From positions 312,860 through 376,859 of the forward strand of contig NZ_JAELXQ010000001.1 of assembly GCF_016427605.1 (NCBI RefSeq): a stretch of DNA of 64,000 nt. Direction: 5' to 3'. The notes beneath the pieces are model-generated. The model made no database searches and was not told the origin of the DNA. It saw nothing but the letters and a program-made list of their open reading frames with translations. Below are positions 7,910-15,637 of the stretch, piece by piece. The stretch is from Ochrobactrum sp. Q0168 (GTDB lineage: Bacteria; Pseudomonadota; Alphaproteobacteria; Rhizobiales; Rhizobiaceae). Numbering within the stretch: position 1 is the stretch's first letter; every line of letters begins with the position of its first letter. A program made the translations under genes and the position numbers.

Positions 7910-10585
7910 TCAACGTCTGCGAGTGCGATTGTTGAGCGAGTTGCCCGGACGCATAGCGCGATGAATTTCGTCGGCAACAATCCCGCGCATGGTGTTTTCC
8001 ATCGCCTTCGAGGTCTGTTTGGCAAGATCGGCGTTCTGCTCAGGTGTGCCGCCATTTGCATTGACCGTGACGGGTGCCGAGATATTGACGGCTGGCGAAT
8101 TGTTTGTCGTGCTGACAGTGTTCATATTCGCCGGACGCGCAAAGGAAGTGCGTCCGACATAGCCGCCATCGGCATACCCGCGTTTGGCGTTCTGGTGTAA
8201 CGCTTCGAGGTTCTTGACGCCAAGACGTTTCACGGCTGGTGCGGACAGAACGTATTCGCCCTTATGCACCACGCCAGCCGGTTCATATTTACCGCCTGCG
8301 CCAGTGAAGCCGCCCTCTGCGAAGCCTAAAAGCGAGCCTAGAAGGCCGCTAGGCTGTCCAGCACCACCAAAACCAAACAGGGTTGCGAGCGGACCTTTGC
8401 CGAGCAAAGTAGCCTGCAAAACGGCGTCCATAAGGTTGTTCGCGAGGTTGCTAACCGCATCCGAAAGGCTCGTCGTGCCGGTAATCAGGCCAGACAGGGA
8501 CGATGTGAAGCTTTCTGCAAAATATTGCTTCGCTTCCTGTGCACCATTGATAGCACGCTGCGCATTTTCCGTTTCCCGGTTCAGGCTGGCTGTCGCCGTG
8601 ATCTGCTGGCGGATTTTGTTGATATCCTGATCGGACAAGCTCAAGCCTTGCCGCTTCGCATCCTGTACGCGGCGGAAGACTTCAAGCTCAATCCCGCGCT
8701 GCTGCGCCGACATACCAACGGTCTTACGCTCAAGTTCGGCAAGGCTCTGGCTTTCGCGCAAGCTGTCATTAAGCTGCTTGCGGGCTTCTGTTGCCTTCTT
8801 TGCGTCGTCGGTCGCCTTTTGTTGGCTCTCGCTAGGCGCGACCTTCACCGGCGATAGATCGGACTGATTATAGAGGCTGCGGATTGTGTCAGGATCGACA
8901 CGGCGAAGCCCTTCCCACTCGTTTCTAAGTCCTTCCACGTCATTGCCACGCGAACGCGCCAAATATCGCGCTATGGCGTCCTGCGTGGTTTCATCAAACA
9001 TGGTGTCACCGGCAAGGCCGAGCGCTTTCATCGATCCCTTGAGGGTCCGACGCGTGATCTGATATGCGCCGAGTGCGGACGATCCGGCAGGGTTGCCGTT
9101 CTTGTCGCGATAAAGGTTTCGGTTCTCTGGCGTAAGCATCCGGTCTTGTAGCGCTATGATTTGATCAAGCGTCATGCCGGTAAGGTTTTGCGGGCCGTTC
9201 GTCCATCTGCCATGATCGAGCGTGGCATTATAGTTGCCACCGCTTTCAACGCGCTTCACAAGGCTGAAAAAGTCCTTCTGGTCGCCATAACTGGCAACTG
9301 TTCGGGCGCGGGCTGCAATGCGGTTCGCCTCTTCGATATCTGCGGGTGTCTTGGCGTTCTTAACCGCCTGCTGAAAAGCTTTGTCGATCTGGTCGAGCTT
9401 CGCCAGTTCGTCCAGTTCTGCTTTAAGCTCCGGCACAAGGTTCTTGAGGTCGGTAAGGGCTTGCTTGAAATTGGCGGCGGAAGTGGCCGCATTATTCATA
9501 TTGCCGGACACGCCCAGGGTGATATTTGACATTTCCTTGAGCGCTGCCGCAAATTCCTTGGTGTGCGGAGTCAGGGCTGCAATCTGATTATCGACATCGG
9601 CAAGATCGGCCTCAAGCCGCTCCAGCGCAAGGCCGTCATAATCATTGTCAAAGTCCGGCTTGTTACGGATATCGGCTATCCGTTTCAAAATGTCGGCGCG
9701 GCGTTCCAGATAGGTATTCAAACGGCCTTCATCGGACAGGGCGTAATTTCGGCTGGTCGCGATGATGTTATCGCCCTTCAAAGCGCTAATAGCACTCGCG
9801 ATTTGTTTAATGTAGGAAACCGACTCTAGCGCGGCCTGCTTCGCATAAACTTGCACGTTGCGCCAAACGGTTTCCCACTGCGCATCAAAGTCTTTTGCGG
9901 CCTTCAACTGATCATCGCTGAAAAGGGCGGCTTCACTGCGAAGCTTCTGAAGCTGTTCAACGGATAGGCCGAGCATTTTTGAAAGCTCTTCTGCGCCAGT
10001 GCCGCCGAATAGTTCATCGAGATTGCGAGCCTGTGCCGCGCTATCCATCTTTTGCAGCTTGCCTATAATCTCATCTAGAAAGGCGGAAGGGTCTTTCAGG
10101 CGTTCGGCAACATCTGCGGCGGTCAGGCCAAGCCGTTCAAAGGCTTCCTGTGCCGAGCCTTTACCAGTGCGGGCAAACTCATCACCGCGGATATTCAGTT
10201 CCTTGAGGGCGTCGGTTACGCCGTCAACGCTCGCACCTGTCGCCTTGGCAACATAGGTCCATTGCTGCCATACCTTGGCCGAGACGCGGGCTTTGTCGGC
10301 TTCTCTGCCTACTTCTGCAACCGTGGTGGCGATCTGCTTGAAAGCCGTCGCTGCGGCTGCAATCGCGCCACCGGCGAGCATCGGCTTGAAAGCAAGCTGC
10401 AATCTCTCAGCAATCTTGCTGCCGGTGTCAGCATAAGATTTTTCCATGTTTTGGGCCGACCGCTTGGCGGCGTCTTCCATACCCTTCATATTCTTCGAAG
10501 TCTTGGCGCGGGCGCGTTCAAGATCACGCTCATACTTGTTCATACGGGCTTCGAGGGTAACTAAAAGGCGTTGTTCACTATCCAT
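7910..10585 (-). CDS. Phage tail tape measure protein with embedded lysozyme-like domain
   Basis: 891 residues. Sets tail length in siphophages and lines the tail lumen. The N-terminus is coiled-coil rich (NKYERDLERARAKTSK), followed by hydrophobic Ala/Gly-rich helices. Residues about 440-545 contain SLVKRVESGGNY and GSSALGAYQITR, resembling muramidase/transglycosylase insertions found in tape measure proteins, which help DNA cross the peptidoglycan. The C-terminal region has the Gly-rich GGFTGAGGKYEPAGVVHKGE motif common in lambda-like tape measures. It begins directly after the terminase stop, which is an unusual position. No tail tube, distal tail or fibre gene follows. Confidence 0.88.
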   Translation of the reverse strand: MDSEQRLLVTLEARMNKYERDLERARAKTSKNMKGMEDAAKRSAQNMEKSYADTGSKIAERLQLAFKPMLAGGAIAAAATAFKQIATTVAEVGREADKARVSAKVWQQWTYVAKATGASVDGVTDALKELNIRGDEFARTGKGSAQEAFERLGLTAADVAERLKDPSAFLDEIIGKLQKMDSAAQARNLDELFGGTGAEELSKMLGLSVEQLQKLRSEAALFSDDQLKAAKDFDAQWETVWRNVQVYAKQAALESVSYIKQIASAISALKGDNIIATSRNYALSDEGRLNTYLERRADILKRIADIRNKPDFDNDYDGLALERLEADLADVDNQIAALTPHTKEFAAALKEMSNITLGVSGNMNNAATSAANFKQALTDLKNLVPELKAELDELAKLDQIDKAFQQAVKNAKTPADIEEANRIAARARTVASYGDQKDFFSLVKRVESGGNYNATLDHGRWTNGPQNLTGMTLDQIIALQDRMLTPENRNLYRDKNGNPAGSSALGAYQITRRTLKGSMKALGLAGDTMFDETTQDAIARYLARSRGNDVEGLRNEWEGLRRVDPDTIRSLYNQSDLSPVKVAPSESQQKATDDAKKATEARKQLNDSLRESQSLAELERKTVGMSAQQRGIELEVFRRVQDAKRQGLSLSDQDINKIRQQITATASLNRETENAQRAINGAQEAKQYFAESFTSSLSGLITGTTSLSDAVSNLANNLMDAVLQATLLGKGPLATLFGFGGAGQPSGLLGSLLGFAEGGFTGAGGKYEPAGVVHKGEYVLSAPAVKRLGVKNLEALHQNAKRGYADGGYVGRTSFARPANMNTVSTTNNSPAVNISAPVTVNANGGTPEQNADLAKQTSKAMENTMRGIVADEIHRAMRPGNSLNNRTRRR

Positions 10586-12241
10586 TTAACTATTCCATAG
10601 CTTGTCAAAATCGTCGATTGTATCAAGGAAGCTGCCGGACTGCTCGCCATTCACGGCACGGGAAACGGCAAGTGCAGACGCGATGGCGCCGTCAATATGA
10701 TTGCTGTGCCGAGTGCCCTTGTGCATCGTCACAAGCTCGCCTGCATTGGTGGCGCGTTTCACCACCACGCTTTCAAAATGCTTACGTAAGATCGGGTGCG
10801 CGCCGTGGCGAATGCGCTTGCCGTTCACTATGCGCTCAAGATCGCAAATCGGGCCATGCATGTTCTTCGGCGTTTGCGGAAGCTGCAATACATTAATGCC
10901 AGCGTCGATCAGCTTTGCCATAATGGGACCGGCTAGCGAAGGATCGAAAACAACTTCCTGCACATTATAGGTGCAGTAAATATTTATAATCTGGGCTGTG
11001 ATAACGTCCGGTTCGATGACAGGGCCGTCAATGACGTTCAAAAGGCCATCGTCACGCCAGCGCGCATATGGAACCTGTTCGAGCCGTGCTTTCTCGTCCA
11101 AGCCTTCGGACGGCAAATAAAACCAAGGATGCACCGAAATGCGACCGTCATCATGGCGAAAAGCGGCGGTAATGGCGGTCAGGTCGCCAGAACGGGACAA
11201 GTCAACGCCGAGATAACAAGGCAATGTCTCAAGGTCAGCAAGGTCAAAATGCGGATCATAACCGGCGTCATAAACCGACATATCAAACAGCGGGTCACGG
11301 CTAGCGGCCTGCCACATATTCAAATTGAATTGCTGAAACTGGTATCGGGCGGGCGGGCTATTCTCTGCCGTGCGCGCCGCCTTCCGCAAACCGTCAATAT
11401 TAGGAAAGCCGAACGGCAGGCCGGGATTAGCCTTCAACCACGTCTTTTCGTTGCGCCAGTCGTCACCGGGGTCAACCTGAAACAGGATCGGCAAGAATGA
11501 CGGGTCATCAATCTCGCCCGTCGCGACCTTATAGGCGTAATCGTATAACTCGAAACCGATATTATCCTGTCCACGGCCCGCCGTGGTGCAAATGATCATA
11601 AGCGGGTCATCGGCCTTCACCATACCGCTGTCGATAGCTTCCCAAAGGTCGCGGCCCTTCCAAGCGTGGATTTCATCGACAAGCACAAAGGTCGGCGTGG
11701 TGCCGTGCTGCGCCTTGCCGTCGCTCGAAACCGCTTTTAAGGTCGCGCGGTTTTTCCGGTTCGTGATCAACTTCGCGCCGTTTTGGGCTTCATTGATCTT
11801 CGTCGCCGCAACCAGCCGTCTATCCCCGCGAACGATGTTCGCCGCTTCCTTGAAACCGATGCCCGCTTGATCGCGGTCACATGCTGCGAAAATCACCTGT
11901 CCAGCCGGAACGGCTTCCGGGCCAAGAAGATGCAAGAGCGACCACGCGGCGGCATGGCTGGTTTTGCGGTTACCGCGTCCAAGCATGAGAAAAACGGTTT
12001 TGACGATTCTACGGCCGTCCGCGTTCCGGGGGCCATATATGCGCCGGGTGATGCGTTCGAACGGGTCAAAAAGCTGAAATGCTTTAGGATGCTTATTGTC
12101 GTTCGCCGCTTTCGGCGTGTTGTTGTTCGCTGCCGGATGACGCAAACAACGAATGAATTTGACGGCACGCTCGCCATAGCCGAACGGGTCTTCAATAGGC
12201 GAACCGTCATAAATCCATTCTGGAAATGCGCTGCCAGCCAT
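10586..12241 (-). CDS. terL: Terminase large subunit
   Basis: 551 residues. The motor and nuclease that packages DNA into proheads. The Walker A-like sequence LGRGNRKTS is near residue 90, Walker B LVDEIHAWKG near 190, and the C-terminal nuclease part follows (LGVDLSRSGDLTAI provides an acidic residue). Length and motifs match HK97-type TerL (Terminase_1). It overlaps the small subunit by one base and runs directly into the tape measure gene, whereas canonical phages place terminase before portal and capsid. Confidence 0.93.
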   Translation of the reverse strand: MAGSAFPEWIYDGSPIEDPFGYGERAVKFIRCLRHPAANNNTPKAANDNKHPKAFQLFDPFERITRRIYGPRNADGRRIVKTVFLMLGRGNRKTSHAAAWSLLHLLGPEAVPAGQVIFAACDRDQAGIGFKEAANIVRGDRRLVAATKINEAQNGAKLITNRKNRATLKAVSSDGKAQHGTTPTFVLVDEIHAWKGRDLWEAIDSGMVKADDPLMIICTTAGRGQDNIGFELYDYAYKVATGEIDDPSFLPILFQVDPGDDWRNEKTWLKANPGLPFGFPNIDGLRKAARTAENSPPARYQFQQFNLNMWQAASRDPLFDMSVYDAGYDPHFDLADLETLPCYLGVDLSRSGDLTAITAAFRHDDGRISVHPWFYLPSEGLDEKARLEQVPYARWRDDGLLNVIDGPVIEPDVITAQIINIYCTYNVQEVVFDPSLAGPIMAKLIDAGINVLQLPQTPKNMHGPICDLERIVNGKRIRHGAHPILRKHFESVVVKRATNAGELVTMHKGTRHSNHIDGAIASALAVSRAVNGEQSGSFLDTIDDFDKLWNS

Positions 12242-12630
12242 TATCGCACTGCCAGCGGGTTATCGTCGTCGTCATCGTCCGGCATGTCTCCGCCGACGCG
12301 GGCGCGGCTGGTCGGTGTAAGGCCGTATTCAGCAGCAAGCTGGCGCGCCGTCTGCATGAATCGGATTTGAAGGCCACCTAATTTCAGGTCAGGAACCGGC
12401 ATGGCGTTCATCTGGTCGGCAATCTGGCGAACCGCGCCTATAGCGGCGCAATAGTTTTCAATCCCGGCGAGGTCGCCACGGGTGATAATACGGCGCTGGA
12501 TAAGTTGCGGCATGACTCGCCGCCATTCGGCTTTAGCCGCTGGCGTAAGGTGTGCCGGTGCTGGCGGGGCTTTGGTGAGGGCGTCCGCATCGGCTTTCAA
12601 CGCTGGCTTAATTCCACGTAGATGCGTCAT
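12241..12630 (-). CDS. terS: Phage terminase small subunit, P27 family
   Basis: 129 residues. Recognises the packaging site and regulates the large subunit. The pattern PAHLTPAAKAEWRRVMPQL followed by GDLAGIENYCAAIGAVRQ is typical of the P27/Terminase_4 family. It overlaps the head-closure gene by 4 bp and terL by 1 bp, so the two terminase subunits are cotranslated. Confidence 0.9.
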   Translation of the reverse strand: MTHLRGIKPALKADADALTKAPPAPAHLTPAAKAEWRRVMPQLIQRRIITRGDLAGIENYCAAIGAVRQIADQMNAMPVPDLKLGGLQIRFMQTARQLAAEYGLTPTSRARVGGDMPDDDDDDNPLAVR

Positions 12631-12941
12631 GATACGGCAACACCCCGCAATTCAAGGCCGCGCCGCCTGCCGAGTTCTTTGATCTCTTTCAGATTGTAGG
12701 CGGTGCCGTTGTAGGTCACGCGGTCGGCGGTCGTGATGCCGCCAAGGTATCTCAGGCGGAAAACAATCGTGCCGTTCTCTGCCTCACCATAGCCGGTCAG
12801 AAATTCAGTTGCCGATTGCTGCACAATTTCGGCGCGCATCGTCGCCACGTCCAGCCAGCTTTCAACTATGCCGCCGGTCGGGGTCTTGGTTTTCGTCTTG
12901 CGCTCTATGGTGATCTTGCGATCTAGTTTACCCGCTCTCAT
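12627..12941 (-). CDS. Phage head closure / head-tail adaptor protein
   Basis: 104 residues starting MRAGKLDRKITIERK, chosen because it begins just after the preceding stop. The beta-rich sequence with TPTGGIVESWLDV and ITTADRVTYNGTAYNLKEI is characteristic of the SPP1 gp16 / HK97 gp9-like head closure family, which seals the portal vertex and contacts the tail. Confidence 0.85.
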   Translation of the reverse strand: MRAGKLDRKITIERKTKTKTPTGGIVESWLDVATMRAEIVQQSATEFLTGYGEAENGTIVFRLRYLGGITTADRVTYNGTAYNLKEIKELGRRRGLELRGVAVS

Positions 12942-12943
12942 GT

Positions 12944-13369
12944 TTATTCTTTCCACATGACAACGGCATTGATCGACAAAACACCATGGCAAAGGGTGCG
13001 CTCCGGGTCCGGGTCACGCATCCAGCGGATGAGCGGCTTTTCCCATTCGACAACGGCTAAACCTTCGGCGGGTGGCGCATCATAGAGGGCGTTGCAGGCG
13101 GCAAAGCCGATCTTCCAAGCGGTGTCTTTACCGTCATCTGCCGCCCAAACGTGCACGTCAATTAAGATACGGGCACTCTTTTGGTTGCCGGATGCATAGC
13201 CGAGATTTTGCGTCATGGTTGGGCTTACGATGATGCATGGCAACTCATCCGGGCGGGTACTGCCGCTGCGAATGTTCGTCGGGTCAACCAGTCCGACAAC
13301 ATCTGCGGAATCGACTAGAGCGGCGTTAATGGCCGCTTGTAAGGCAAGTGAAGGCTCAATCATTTTCAA
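12944..13369 (-). CDS. DUF3168 tail completion/terminator protein
   Basis: 141 residues. The sequence begins PSLALQAAINAALVDSADV and contains HVWAADDGKDTAWKIGFA and the ending LSINAVV, the pattern of DUF3168 proteins (SPP1 gp17/lambda gpU-like), which cap the tail tube at the head-proximal end. It overlaps the gp10-like gene by 14 bp. Confidence 0.82.
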   Translation of the reverse strand: MKMIEPSLALQAAINAALVDSADVVGLVDPTNIRSGSTRPDELPCIIVSPTMTQNLGYASGNQKSARILIDVHVWAADDGKDTAWKIGFAACNALYDAPPAEGLAVVEWEKPLIRWMRDPDPERTLCHGVLSINAVVMWKE

Positions 13370-13811
13370 TATCCGTTCCGGCCTGTGTGCCTTTCCACGC
13401 GTCTTTCAAAGCGGCGCGTCCTGCCCGGTCAATGCGACCTTGCAGGCGCTTGCGGGTCAGGCGAAGGGCGGGCCAAAAGAAAGGCTGTGCTTCGGCGGAT
13501 TTGGTGCCGTACTCGACTAGGTGCGCATAACGAACGTCCGAGTTTCCGGCAGTGATAATAACTTCGTTCTCGCCTGCGCTGCGTGAGCCGCCGGGTTGCG
13601 AATATGGCGGCGTCGTCTCGCCGGGAAGTGTCACGGTGATACTGTCGATCAGTGCGCCAGTGTCGCGGCTGCTCTCAGCGAACCGGCGCTGTGTCGCTGC
13701 CAGTTCGTTTGCGGAGGTAACAAGCGCCTTCACTACCTTTGGCGGCACGTCTTTCTTGAGCCGATCAATAGCGGCGTTGAAAGACTTCATGCCGTTATCC
13801 TGCTTCGCCAT
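13356..13811 (-). CDS. HK97 gp10-like head-tail joining protein
   Basis: 151 residues. Starts MAKQDNGMKSFNAAIDRLKK and contains HLVEYGTKSAEAQPFFWPALR, the signature of the HK97 gp10 family that forms part of the neck. It lies in the conserved connector block gp6 - gp10 - DUF3168 - head closure. Confidence 0.88.
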   Translation of the reverse strand: MAKQDNGMKSFNAAIDRLKKDVPPKVVKALVTSANELAATQRRFAESSRDTGALIDSITVTLPGETTPPYSQPGGSRSAGENEVIITAGNSDVRYAHLVEYGTKSAEAQPFFWPALRLTRKRLQGRIDRAGRAALKDAWKGTQAGTDIEND

Positions 13812-13814
13812 GGT

Positions 13815-14111
13815 TCAAGCTTCCTGACCAAGCGAATAATCGCGGTGATTGCGGAGAATATTCATAACGCCAAGCGGCAAGGTCGCGGCGGCAATACCTA
13901 CTATCGTTGCCTCGCGGTTCTCGTACCAGTGACCGGCAATCATGAGGATCGCTTGTTTTAGCGAAGCCGGGACCGGGTCTGGAATAGGCTGGCCAGTGAA
14001 GTCAGTAATCCATTCTTCGGCGGCGTCGAGATAATGCGTGATCAATTCGTCATCGTCGTTACCGACAATGTTCATATGGGCTTTTGCCAATGTAAGCGGC
14101 ACAACTGCCAT
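13815..14111 (-). CDS. HK97 gp6-like head-tail connector
   Basis: 98 residues. The sequence LTLAKAHMNIVGNDDDELITHYLDAAEEW is shortened in conserved form here: TLAKAHMNI, DDELI and YLDAAEEWI are the hallmark helices of gp6-like connectors, which form a dodecameric ring under the portal. First gene of the connector block; transcription probably enters from the capsid genes or from a promoter in 14112-14425. Confidence 0.88.
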   Translation of the reverse strand: MAVVPLTLAKAHMNIVGNDDDELITHYLDAAEEWITDFTGQPIPDPVPASLKQAILMIAGHWYENREATIVGIAAATLPLGVMNILRNHRDYSLGQEA

Positions 14112-14425
14112 TTTATAAATTCCTTAAATTTCCAATTGAAAAAGTTATTTTGGGTATCTCTTGTAAAGTGCTCCCCGCGCCGGTCCCTTCCAGACCATGA
14201 AAGATGAGAGGCACCCGCCCGGCCCAAGATCGGCGGCTCTTAATAATGATGTGGCTAAACACCGCTCCTCTTAAGTAAGCGTTTGACGTTTGTTATCGCC
14301 CTGTTGAAACTCAAATCGGTTTGGACTCTTTCGGGGGGCTGAGCCACTGTTTTCCATTGAAATGGGACAGTATCCGCCGGGCCGTCCGCATCGGAGGGCC
14401 TAATCCTTAACCCGCGCGAGGGGAA
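14112..14425. other. Non-coding break in the late gene cluster
   Basis: About 310 bp without a convincing gene on either strand, breaking an otherwise tightly packed minus-strand cluster. It contains GC-rich potential stem-loops around 14180-14240 and 14360-14400. It probably provides the promoter for the two small plus-strand ORFs that follow and for the connector genes on the minus strand. Confidence 0.45.
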
Positions 14426-14584
14426 ATGCATCGAAGTCATTTTATTATTAACGACGAACGCAAGCGACAATTTGGCTTGCAGAAAGGAAGCATGATGAAA
14501 CTGAGCGCAAAGCAAGAGGTTCTGAATGCTTACCTTCAAGTACGAGAACCGCGCCAAAAAAACCAAATTGGAACTTACCATTAG
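14426..14584 (+). CDS. Small plus-strand ORF inside the late region (52 aa)
   Basis: Starts MHRSHFIINDERKRQFGLQ behind GAGGGGAA. A second in-frame start (MMKLSAKQEV, 14492) has a GGAAG ribosome binding site. The product is basic and soluble with no recognised domain. It overlaps the next small ORF in another frame. Being oriented against all late genes, it may be a regulatory or accessory gene. Evidence is limited to starts and ribosome binding sites. Confidence 0.4.
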   Translation: MHRSHFIINDERKRQFGLQKGSMMKLSAKQEVLNAYLQVREPRQKNQIGTYH

Positions 14585-14639
14585 TCTTGGTTTTGTAGCC
14601 GGTATCATCGCGCTAGTAGTAAAATACTGGCCCATGTAA
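14526..14639 (+). CDS. Small membrane protein inside the late region (37 aa)
   Basis: MLTFKYENRAKKTKLE is followed by one hydrophobic span (LTISLGFVAGIIALVVKYW). The start has AGAGG seven bases upstream. A basic N-terminus and a single helix are typical of small phage membrane proteins such as exclusion factors or holin-like proteins, but no family is recognised. It overlaps the preceding plus-strand ORF, suggesting coupling. Confidence 0.5.
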   Translation: MLTFKYENRAKKTKLELTISLGFVAGIIALVVKYWPM

Positions 14640-14655
14640 AACTGATTGGGGCGCA

Positions 14656-15000
14656 TCATGTGCCCCTTTCCTGCCGCTGCTTGTGACGGTCATGGCAAGG
14701 CTGGCAAAGCGGTTGCCAATTGCCACGCCACCAAAAGAGTTTTTTGTTTCCACGGTGCGGCTGTATGTGATCCACTACGGAAGCTGGCTTGCCGCATCCG
14801 GGCATGACGCAATAAGGATGCATGGCGAGGTATTCAGCGCGGGTTTTACGCCACACATGGTTATAGCCGCGCTGTGCTGCGGTGGGCCTGTTGCGGTCGT
14901 GCTTGGCCTTGCGCTCCTGCTGCTGCTTGCGCTGGCAGGCGCAAAACTCACCATGTGGCACAACGTTGTTGCAGGCGCATATGCGAGGAATGCCGGTCAT
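14656..15000 (-). CDS. HNH endonuclease
   Basis: 114 residues. Zinc-binding Cys pairs flank the fold, and the HNH core reads VVDHIQPH ... NWQPLCQPCHDRHK. Small HNH proteins next to terminase and portal genes assist cos or headful cleavage by HK97-like packaging motors. Here it sits between a tail chaperone (4-bp overlap) and the plus-strand ORFs. Confidence 0.88.
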   Translation of the reverse strand: MTGIPRICACNNVVPHGEFCACQRKQQQERKAKHDRNRPTAAQRGYNHVWRKTRAEYLAMHPYCVMPGCGKPASVVDHIQPHRGNKKLFWWRGNWQPLCQPCHDRHKQRQERGT

Positions 15001-15635
15001 ATCGCTGCTCTCAGGTCATCAAGGGCGGCGCGATCTAACTTCGGATCGTGCTTGCCACTGCTGATAAGAGTGTCGAGGGCTTCTTTTGTAACCGGCGTGG
15101 GGCTGGTCTTTTCGTCGGTCGTGCCGAATACGGATTTCAGAATGTCGGCAACGAACTCGGTGCGGGCGCGATAAGCCAGGGTGATTTCTGTCGGGGTGGC
15201 GTTCCATGTGACTGCCGGTGTCCAGCCGAGAACGCCGGTGCCGATCTGAAACAGGCGAAGATAGTAGCGATCTGGCGTCTGGTCGGGCTGATCGGTGTCA
15301 GGCTCGTCGGTGTCTATCTGTGGCGTGTCCGACGCGTCGGACAGGGCCGGAACGTCTGCAATGAGGCCATAAATGAAGGCAACGAAATAAGGCTGCAAAG
15401 CTGGAATCTGCTTTGCGCCGTGGGTTGCGATCCCGTGCAAGAATCTGGCGTGGTTTTTCCTGCCACTGGCGATCAGGACGATTTTCGCCAATGTGCCTAC
15501 CTTTCCACTCTGGATATCGGAAAGGACGGCTGCTAGATCGCCAAATTCTTGCACAAGATGCAAAGCGGCGCGCAATGAAGGCTTGAGGGCCTTCACGCTG
15601 TTCAACGCATGGTTTTTTGCGCGCCGCTTGTTCAT
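14997..15635 (-). CDS. Phage tail assembly chaperone-like protein
   Basis: 212 residues. The C-terminal part has YLRLFQIGTGVLGWTPAVTW followed by NATPTEITLAYRAR, a pattern typical of small tail assembly chaperones (GTA gp10.1-like), which bind the tape measure before tail assembly. The N-terminal 130 residues form an extra helical domain joined by an Asp/Thr/Pro-rich linker. It begins two bases after the capsid stop and overlaps the HNH gene by 4 bp. Confidence 0.68.
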   Translation of the reverse strand: MNKRRAKNHALNSVKALKPSLRAALHLVQEFGDLAAVLSDIQSGKVGTLAKIVLIASGRKNHARFLHGIATHGAKQIPALQPYFVAFIYGLIADVPALSDASDTPQIDTDEPDTDQPDQTPDRYYLRLFQIGTGVLGWTPAVTWNATPTEITLAYRARTEFVADILKSVFGTTDEKTSPTPVTKEALDTLISSGKHDPKLDRAALDDLRAAI

Positions 15636-15637
15636 GA

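Noticed and set aside
14255..14659. A 134-codon minus-strand frame in the late-region gap
   Set aside because: No domain, poor start, and it overlaps better-supported small plus-strand ORFs.
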